Position numbers and translations under genes: made by a program
Notes under the pieces: model-generated
Seen by the model: the letters and a program-made list of their open reading frames with translations, nothing else
The model's database searches: none
Told to the model about the DNA's origin: nothing
Source of the DNA: Holophagaceae bacterium UBA692
GTDB taxonomy: Bacteria > Acidobacteriota > Holophagae > Holophagales > Holophagaceae
Reading direction: 5' to 3'
NCBI GenBank assembly: GCA_002297665.1
Contig: DBMS01000179.1
Coordinates: forward strand, 33,369-47,730
DNA length: 14,362 nucleotides
Part shown: piece by piece, positions 1-4,697 of the stretch
How the letters are laid out: every line of letters begins with the position of its first letter
Numbering within the stretch: position 1 is the first letter of the stretch

Positions 1-915
1 CAGATCGAGTTCGCCCGGCTCAACCTCACCTACACCGTCATGAGCAAGCGCCGCCTCCTGGAACTGGTGAGGGAAGGCATCGTCGACGGCTGGGACGACC
101 CCCGCATGCCCACCATCACGGGCCTGCGCCGGCGGGGCTACACCGCCGCCAGCATCCGGGCCTTCGCCGACAAGGTGGGCGTGGCCAAGCGGGACATGGT
201 GGCCGACGTGGGCCTCCTGGAGCACTGCGTGCGCGAGGACCTGGCCGGCACCGCCCCTCGCGCAATGGCCGTCCTGCGGCCCCTGAAGCTGGTCATCGAG
301 AACATGGCCGAGGGCGAGGTGCACTGGCTGGAGGTACCCAACCACCCCGAGAACCAGGCCCTGGGCAGCCGCAAGGTCCCCTTCTCCCGGGAACTCTTCG
401 TGGAGCGGGAGGACTTCCAGATCGAGGCCCCGAAGAAGTGGTTCCGCCTGGCCCCGGGGGCCGAGGTGCGCCTGAAGAACGCCTGCCTCGTGCGCTGCAC
501 CGGCGTGGTGCAGGATCCCGCCGGCGAGGTCACCGAGCTCCGCTGCACCTGGGATCCCGCCTCCCTCGGCGGGGACGCCCCCGACGGCCGCAAGGTCAAG
601 GGCACCCTCCACTGGGTTTCGGCGGCCCATGCCCTGGCCTGCGAGGTGCGGCTCTACGACCGGCTCTTCACGGCCAAGGACCCCATGGACGTGCCCGAGG
701 GCGAGGACTGGCGCCACTTCCTGAACCCCGAAAGCAAGGAGACCCTGGCCTCCGCCCGGGTGGAGACCTCCCTGGCCGCCGCGAAGCCCGGCCAGGCCTT
801 CCAGTTCGAGCGGCTGGGCTACTTCGTGGCCGACCCGGACGGGCGGGAAGGGAGCCCGGTCTTCAACCGCACGGTGAGCCTCAAGGATTCCTGGGCCAAG
901 GCCGAAGGCAAGTAG
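1..915 (+). CDS. glnS: Glutaminyl-tRNA synthetase, C-terminal part (5' end outside window)
   Basis: Glutamine-tRNA ligase, a cytoplasmic class I aminoacyl-tRNA synthetase that charges tRNA-Gln with glutamine using ATP. The frame is open from base 1 and gives 304 residues, roughly the last 55% of a ~555-residue enzyme. It opens with the end of the catalytic domain, where the KMSKS-type loop appears as VMSKR (window residues 13-17). This is followed by the family blocks GWDDPRMPTI, GLRRRGYTA, EDLAGTAPRAMAV and MPNHP-like PNHPENQALGSR. The anticodon-binding beta-barrel region follows with DGRKVKG, HWVSAAHA, RLYDRLF, NPES, AFQFERLGYF and PVFNRTVSLKDSWAK close to the end, all as in E. coli GlnRS. 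Having GlnRS implies at least partial use of the direct route to Gln-tRNA. The next gene starts 56 bp downstream in the same direction. No terminator is evident between them. Confidence 0.97.
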   Translation, partial: QIEFARLNLTYTVMSKRRLLELVREGIVDGWDDPRMPTITGLRRRGYTAASIRAFADKVGVAKRDMVADVGLLEHCVREDLAGTAPRAMAVLRPLKLVIENMAEGEVHWLEVPNHPENQALGSRKVPFSRELFVEREDFQIEAPKKWFRLAPGAEVRLKNACLVRCTGVVQDPAGEVTELRCTWDPASLGGDAPDGRKVKGTLHWVSAAHALACEVRLYDRLFTAKDPMDVPEGEDWRHFLNPESKETLASARVETSLAAAKPGQAFQFERLGYFVADPDGREGSPVFNRTVSLKDSWAKAEGK

Positions 916-971
916 CCCGTCATTTCCGCTATCCTGGTGCCACGTTCACACGGGACAACGGGGGCAGGACC

Positions 972-1937
972 ATGAAACTCCGAGTCGCACTGATGCTTGG
1001 GCTGGTCGTGGCGCTGGGCGTCGGCACCGGCTGCCGCCGCAGGAAGGCCGCGCCCCCCGTCACGGCATGGCTCAACCTGGACCGCCAGCCCCCCGAGGAG
1101 GGCGCCCTGGGCGTCCTGGAAGGCCCCGCCAAGGGCCAGCAGGACTTCACCGTCTACTGGGTCAAGGCCCGCCAGGGCGGGAGCGCCATTCCCGGCCTGG
1201 AGGTGCTGGACCGGTTCCGGGGACCCCGGGCCGAGAAGGTCATGGCCGTGGAGTGCCTCAGCCTATCCGGGCCGCTTGTCTCCGGCGAGCCCAGCGAACA
1301 CCCCGCCGTCTTCGCCGTGGACAAAGGCCGCGCCCTGGTGTGGGGCGGCCCCCTGGGCTGGGGCTGGGTGGACCTGGCCGCGAGCAAGGCGCGGGTGACG
1401 ACCCTGGAGGGCCACCTGGAGGCCATCCTCGCCGACTCCCGCATGTCGGTGAAGGAACGCACCAGCCATGAGGGCTGGACCCTGCACAACCGGCTCATGC
1501 TCAGCCTGGCCCTGCAGCCCGTGCGCACCGAGCCACGGGACGACGCCCCCTACGCCGCCACGGGCTTCCCCGATGGGCGCATGGTGGGCGAGGCCCTGTG
1601 GCGCACCTCCGCCCCCCGGGAGTTCGCCCCCGGCCGCAACACGCCCCCCCACAGCCAGGAGGACCTGGACGTCCAGCGCACCCCCCGCAAGGTGCGTGAC
1701 GTCGTGGTCTCCCCCCTGGAGCGCCGCGGCGACTGGATCCAGGTGGCCTTCCCCGAGCCCGGCTACCCCACCTACCTGGTGGACGCCTCCGGCCTGGGGG
1801 AGAGCGCCGACAACCAGGCCCTGATGGTGAAATGGAGCGCGCAGCCCGCGGGCTGGGTGAGGCTCTACCAGCGGGGGCCGGTGGAGGGGACGTCGATCCG
1901 CTTGTGGTCGTGGACGTACTACGGAAGCCGGGACTGA
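972..1937 (+). CDS. Putative lipoprotein of unknown function
   Basis: I do not recognise the family. The ATG at 972 gives 321 residues and is chosen because it begins a signal peptide; the open frame extends upstream only through glnS in another frame. Residues 1-20 are a short basic start and hydrophobic core ending VGVGTG, then Cys21 and a basic RRRK stretch. This looks like a lipoprotein signal, although Gly at -3 of the lipobox is atypical, so a plain Sec signal is possible. The mature part is soluble, with many Pro, Gly and Trp residues. The C-terminal third (about 230-310, including RGDWIQVAF and PAGWVRLYQRG) could be a small beta-barrel of SH3 type, but that is only an impression. Upstream GGGGG/AGGA gives a weak ribosome site. 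It runs tail to tail into the transglutaminase-like gene and overlaps it by 19 bp. Part of its 3' end is duplicated at 2960-3010. Confidence 0.8.
   Translation: MKLRVALMLGLVVALGVGTGCRRRKAAPPVTAWLNLDRQPPEEGALGVLEGPAKGQQDFTVYWVKARQGGSAIPGLEVLDRFRGPRAEKVMAVECLSLSGPLVSGEPSEHPAVFAVDKGRALVWGGPLGWGWVDLAASKARVTTLEGHLEAILADSRMSVKERTSHEGWTLHNRLMLSLALQPVRTEPRDDAPYAATGFPDGRMVGEALWRTSAPREFAPGRNTPPHSQEDLDVQRTPRKVRDVVVSPLERRGDWIQVAFPEPGYPTYLVDASGLGESADNQALMVKWSAQPAGWVRLYQRGPVEGTSIRLWSWTYYGSRD
1821..1874 (+). repeat. Source copy of the short duplication inside the lipoprotein gene
   Basis: This coding stretch (MVKWSAQPAGWVRLYQRG region) matches 2960-3010. Shared blocks are GAAATGGAGCGC, GCCCGCGGGCTGGG and CTCTACCAGCGGG. 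The second copy lacks three bases after CTGAT and one more before CTCTACC, so it is out of frame. Confidence 0.75.
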
Positions 1938-2695
1938 ATCCGGACCGCCTTCAGGGGCCACAGTTGCGGCAGCGGCCCGGCGCCGCAGTCCGGATAGTCC
2001 ATCCCGGAAAACAACCTGATGTGGTCGGGAGCGAGTCCCAGGCTTCCGGCCTGCGGGTCCACCCCAAGCCAGCCGTGGCCCGGAAGGTAGCACTCGGCCC
2101 AGGCGTGGAAGAAGTCCTCGTCGTTCTCCGGCGCGTAGAGGAGCCCCACGACGTACCGCGCCGGGATCCCCCGGCTCCGCATCAGGGCCACGAAGAGGCT
2201 CGCGTATTCGCTGCAGGTCCCGGTGCCCTCCCTCAGCACCGCGAGCGCGTCCTTGGGGGATGCCGTCCCTTCCGAGATGGCCTTGGCCAGGGCCGGGTCG
2301 TAGGTGACCGACCGCGACACGAGCCCCAGGCCCGCCCGGATGACCTCGAGGGTCCGGGTCCCGGGCAGGGCGGCCGCGAACTTCGCGATCCCCGGGTCCC
2401 CGCACTGGATCCGGTCCGTGGGTAGGAGGAACCGCGCCACGGCCGGGTCATACCTGAAGTGCGGGTCGAGGGCCCCGCCCGCGGGCAGCCCCTCCCGGGT
2501 GTCCGGAACGACCACGACCGCCACGGACGACTTCTCTCCAACCTTCAGGCTCCGCAGTTCCTGGGGGGGTGTCGCAAGGGCCTCCCTGGAAAGCTTCCGG
2601 GCCGTGATCCGGTAGGTCCGGGGGGGCTCGGCAAAGGCCGACAGGGAACCCAGGAGGAGGATGCCCAGGAGTCCTGCTCGGGCGATGCGTGGCAC
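1919..2695 (-). CDS. Secreted transglutaminase-like (papain-fold) protein
   Basis: 258-residue protein with a GTG start, read from a GGAGG ribosome site five bases upstream (2701-2705). Residues 1-22 form a Sec signal peptide (basic start, core LLGILLLGSLSAFA), so the product is probably periplasmic or exported. The transglutaminase core supplies a Cys-His-Asp triad: Cys161 in GTGTCSEYASLFVALMRSRG, with the usual G(I/V)PARYVVG strand after it, His197 in FFHAWAECYL, and Asp213 in GWLGVDPQAG. Bacterial members of this superfamily are usually thiol hydrolases or peptidases rather than true cross-linking enzymes; the substrate here is unknown. The 100 residues between the signal and the core have no recognised fold. 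The gene converges on the lipoprotein gene. Their overlapping ends suggest long co-residence, but opposite strands rule out a common operon. Confidence 0.88.
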   Translation of the reverse strand: MPRIARAGLLGILLLGSLSAFAEPPRTYRITARKLSREALATPPQELRSLKVGEKSSVAVVVVPDTREGLPAGGALDPHFRYDPAVARFLLPTDRIQCGDPGIAKFAAALPGTRTLEVIRAGLGLVSRSVTYDPALAKAISEGTASPKDALAVLREGTGTCSEYASLFVALMRSRGIPARYVVGLLYAPENDEDFFHAWAECYLPGHGWLGVDPQAGSLGLAPDHIRLFSGMDYPDCGAGPLPQLWPLKAVRIQSRLP

Positions 2696-2700
2696 TGGAA

Positions 2701-2705
2701 CCTCC
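2701..2705 (-). promoter_or_regulatory. Shine-Dalgarno of the transglutaminase-like gene
   Basis: On the minus strand GGAGG lies five bases before GTG at 2693-2695. It supports GTG as the true start, since no ATG gives the full signal peptide. Confidence 0.75.
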
Positions 2706-2771
2706 GTGGGCTAGGCCTGGAGGATATCGCGGTACCCGGAAAGGGAAATGGATCAGGCAACCCGTTTGAAT

Positions 2772-2956
2772 GCTTTTCTCTGCGAGCCCTCAGCGCCTCT
2801 GCAATCAATTCGTTTCCAGACCTTTCGGCGCCATCAACCAGGCGGACAGGATGCACCCGGAAAAGAGATAAACGCAGGCGCTGAGGACTCGCAGAGGCTC
2901 GCTGAGGAAAGAAAGGAAGGGTGTTGTTTGATCAGGCCTTGCGCCCCTTCCAGGCC
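2772..2956. repeat. Palindromic dispersed repeat, copy 1, ending in a norZ 3' remnant
   Basis: About 185 bp aligning by eye with 4512-4697 in the same orientation at roughly nine identical bases in ten, with a few short indels. Its left arm (2773-2802, CTTTTCTCTGCGAGCCCTCA...) is the inverse of the right arm (2874-2911, GCAGGCGCTGAGGACTCGCA...), so the unit could fold as a long imperfect hairpin. Relative to copy 2 the right arm has a 2-base deletion and an extra GCTCGCTGAGG-like stretch near 2897. Bases 2932-2956 match the last 25 bp of norZ, including its stop, with one clear substitution (TGG to GGG on the coding strand). CTCTGCG/CGCAGAG hairpins of this kind recur in many environmental bacterial genomes (from memory). 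Confidence 0.85.
2773..2911. repeat. Inverted repeat within repeat copy 1
   Basis: Arms at about 2773-2802 and 2874-2911 are complementary except for small indels. The ~70 bp between them begins and ends with further partly complementary T/C-rich and A/G-rich tracts. The result is an imperfect palindrome of about 140 bp. Confidence 0.7.
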
Positions 2957-2959
2957 CTT

Positions 2960-3010
2960 CTGATGAAATGGAGCGCCCGGCCCGCGGGCTGGGCCGACTC
3001 TACCAGCGGG
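2960..3010 (+). pseudogene. Degenerate fragment of the lipoprotein gene 3' region
   Basis: About 51 bp, same orientation as the lipoprotein gene and matching 1821-1874 at roughly 80-85% by eye with two small gaps. The match fades after CCAGCGGG. It is too short to code for anything and is best read as a leftover of a duplication or recombination. It starts right after the norZ remnant; both parent sequences contain CCAGGCCC at the junction (2950-2957 here, 1814-1821 in the lipoprotein gene, CCAGGCC at 4691-4697 in norZ). Confidence 0.7.
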
Positions 3011-3084
3011 TGGATGGTCCAGGGATATCCCTTGACCTCGTGCCTTTTACACCTGTATTCCAGGTCCTGACGCAGACCTTGAAA

Positions 3085-4119
3085 TCACCTTTTTTTCGTG
3101 ATCCCTAACCGCTTTACTTGCTCCATCGCATTCTGGAAATCAAGCTCGGCAGGACTCGGCTTCCGATTCTCCAGGGCGCTATATCTCTCGTATTCCGATT
3201 CGGCCCTGCCTATCGCTTCCTCGTGGCTGATGCTGCCCGCATGGGTCAGAACGTCTCGATCACCGAGTTTCAGGAAATCGTCCATTTTGTCCACCCAGCC
3301 ACGCATGTACATTGGCTTTCGGTTGAAGGCCTGCAGCTCCGCGAAATCAAGGAAGGCAGATACGACCCGGTTCAGGATCTCCAGTTCCTGCCGGTCGAGG
3401 TAGTTCTTGGCCACGCCCACATCAGCCTTGCGAGGCCTTGCGCCGGACCAGGACGTGAGGCCCATGTGGGGCTGGCTGGCATCAGCACGTTGATGGATGA
3501 TCTCTGGCGCCGTGTGGCCGTGGGCTGCCCAATGCATCTTGTTCTGGATGACCGCGAAAAATTCCTTTGAGATCTCCGTGCGCGGGTCGTAGTCAATGCT
3601 GGTGGCATAGATATCCAGGACCTTGCGCCAAAAGACCTTCTCTGAACTGCGGATGTCCCGGATGCGCGCAAGCAGTTCGTCGAAATAATTCCCGACTCCT
3701 CCCTGCTTCAACCGGTCGTCGTCCAGAATGAATCCCTTGATGAGGAATTCCCTGAGGCGCTGCGTGGCCCAAATGCGGAACTGGGTGCCTCTGTGGGATT
3801 TCACCCGGTATCCCACAGAGATGATCACATCCAGGTTGTAGTATTCCACCTGGTAGGTCTTTCCGTCGGCGGCAGTTGTTGCGAAATCCGCAACAACTTG
3901 GCCACGCACAAGTTCCCCTTCCTGGAATATGTTCGTGATGTGCCTGGAGACGGTTGACTTGTCTCTTTGGAAAAGGTCAGCCATCTGGTTGAGTGAGAGC
4001 CAGACCGTCTCGTCCTTGAGGTGGACCTCCAGGCGGGTGTGGCCATCCTCAGTGGTATAGAGGAGGAATGGGCTGCCTGGGCTGGCATTGGGAGTGGATG
4101 GCCTTGGGCGGGTTGTCAT
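3085..4119 (-). CDS. rhuM: RhuM-family protein
   Basis: 344 residues, the full length usual for the Virulence_RhuM family (named after a Salmonella pathogenicity island 3 gene). The biochemical role is unsettled; homologues are often found in variable regions and beside restriction-modification genes. Residues 40-70 (WLSLNQMADLFQRDKSTVSR...) look like a helix-turn-helix. The family hallmark follows at 92-130: YYNLDVIISVGYRVKS, then RGTQFRIWATQRLREFL and IKGF. The middle (144-260) is helical, with SSEKVFWRKVLDIYA and EISKEFFAVIQNKMHWA; the tail is basic (KKR). Start is ATG at 4117-4119 after a weak AAAGAG site. Two sampled 60-base lines give 53-55% G+C against 68-70% in norZ and nuoH, and the gene sits between duplicated sequence, so transfer is likely. 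No restriction or toxin partner is adjacent. Confidence 0.9.
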   Translation of the reverse strand: MTTRPRPSTPNASPGSPFLLYTTEDGHTRLEVHLKDETVWLSLNQMADLFQRDKSTVSRHITNIFQEGELVRGQVVADFATTAADGKTYQVEYYNLDVIISVGYRVKSHRGTQFRIWATQRLREFLIKGFILDDDRLKQGGVGNYFDELLARIRDIRSSEKVFWRKVLDIYATSIDYDPRTEISKEFFAVIQNKMHWAAHGHTAPEIIHQRADASQPHMGLTSWSGARPRKADVGVAKNYLDRQELEILNRVVSAFLDFAELQAFNRKPMYMRGWVDKMDDFLKLGDRDVLTHAGSISHEEAIGRAESEYERYSALENRKPSPAELDFQNAMEQVKRLGITKKR

Positions 4120-4511
4120 GATTTCTCTTTGACGCCTATTATCTTCGGCTTCGGTGGCGTCACTTGCACTCCATGACGTTTTCGGAATCCCGGCCTTCGA
4201 AACAAGATGACAGAAAGCCCCGGTTGCTCAATGGAGCTCCCCAAAAAAAGAATTGGAAAAGTTGGACAGGAATTCTTCCGTACGGGCCTCTGGGTGCGCG
4301 GACATAGGGGATGGAGCAATGGCCTTGCCTTTTCCAATTATAGGCGGAAAAAACACGAAAACAAGAAGAACCCGACATCTGTCCTAATGCCTTTGGAAAT
4401 GCCCGGAAATGGACGGTGGCCGCTTCCCGCCCGGCGCTGCGGTCCAGATGGTCCGCACGGGAGGAAAGCCTGATAGGGTCCGACCCGAGTCCCACAAGGC
4501 AACGATGGGTG
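4120..4511. other. Gene-free AT-richer leader upstream of the RhuM-family gene
   Basis: About 390 bp without a convincing gene. The half nearest RhuM (4120-4380) is AT-richer, with A-runs at 4244-4250 and 4348-4354, and holds the candidate promoter at 4337-4364. The remainder (4390-4511) returns to a GC-rich composition. A 73-codon minus-strand frame ends in an ATGA overlap with the RhuM start, but it begins with TTG at the -10 box itself and was not accepted as a gene. Confidence 0.6.
4337..4364 (-). promoter_or_regulatory. Candidate sigma-70 promoter for the RhuM-family gene
   Basis: On the minus strand a perfect TATAAT (4337-4342) is preceded after 16 bp by TTGTTT (4359-4364), three matches to TTGACA. 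Transcription would start near 4330 and leave a leader of about 210 bases before the ATG. A perfect -10 is striking in so GC-rich a genome and fits a foreign segment carrying its own promoter. Confidence 0.5.
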
Positions 4512-4697
4512 GCTTTTCTCTGCGCCCCTCCGCGAGCCCTCACCGCCTCTGCGATCATTTCTTTTCCAGACCGTTCGGCGCCATCAACCAAGCGGAAGGG
4601 ATGCACCCGGAAAGAGATAAACGCAGAGGCGCTGAGGACTCGCAGAGAAAAGAAAGGAAGGGTGTTGTTCGATCAGGCCTTGCGCCACTTCCAGGCC
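4512..4697. repeat. Palindromic dispersed repeat, copy 2, overlapping the norZ 3' end
   Basis: About 186 bp, the partner of 2772-2956. The left arm (4513-4553) carries an extra CCCCTCCGCG-type stretch relative to copy 1; the right arm (4622-4652) is cleaner. The last 25 bp (4673-4697) are the functional end of norZ. The centre-to-centre distance between copies is about 1.74 kb, and the RhuM-family gene is the only gene between them. Confidence 0.85.
4513..4652. repeat. Inverted repeat within repeat copy 2 (possible norZ transcript end)
   Basis: Left arm 4513-4553 and right arm 4622-4652 (CGCAGAGGCGCTGAGGACTC...) are inverse copies, apart from about ten unpaired bases in the left arm. TTTCTTTTCC and GGAAAGAGATA inside the 68-base loop can extend pairing. 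It begins about 20 bp past the norZ stop, so its hairpin could end or protect the norZ mRNA; the TTTTC tract needed for an intrinsic terminator is not in the right place on the minus strand. Confidence 0.65.

Larger units (their letters stand above)
2706..3084. other. Gene-free mosaic of duplicated fragments
   Basis: No convincing gene lies between the transglutaminase start and the RhuM-family stop. The stretch holds, in order: about 65 bp of upstream sequence for the transglutaminase gene with no clear promoter; repeat copy 1 (2772-2956), whose last 25 bp copy the end of norZ; a degenerate copy of part of the lipoprotein gene (2960-3010); and about 75 bp of unassigned sequence. That last piece contains two short weak hairpins around 3040-3080, with no T-run where the RhuM transcript would need one for an intrinsic terminator. 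Confidence 0.7.

Noticed and set aside
3020..3084. Intrinsic terminator for the RhuM-family gene
   Set aside because: The possible hairpins have about 5-bp stems and are not followed by a U-run in the direction of transcription.
3118..3570. 150-codon plus-strand open frame opposite the RhuM-family gene
   Set aside because: It is antisense to a full-length conserved family protein and shows no recognisable motif.
4116..4337. 73-codon minus-strand frame ending in an ATGA overlap with the RhuM-family start
   Set aside because: It starts with TTG inside the proposed -10 box, has no ribosome site, and its peptide resembles no protein I know. Kept only as part of the leader observation.
2772..4697. 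Insertion-sequence transposon or integron cassette around the RhuM-family gene
   Set aside because: There is no transposase, integrase, terminal inverted repeats bounding the whole segment or short target-site duplication; the flanking copies are direct repeats that are each internally palindromic.
2772..4697. CRISPR array
   Set aside because: Only two copies, 185 bp long and 1.7 kb apart, without regular spacers or cas genes.
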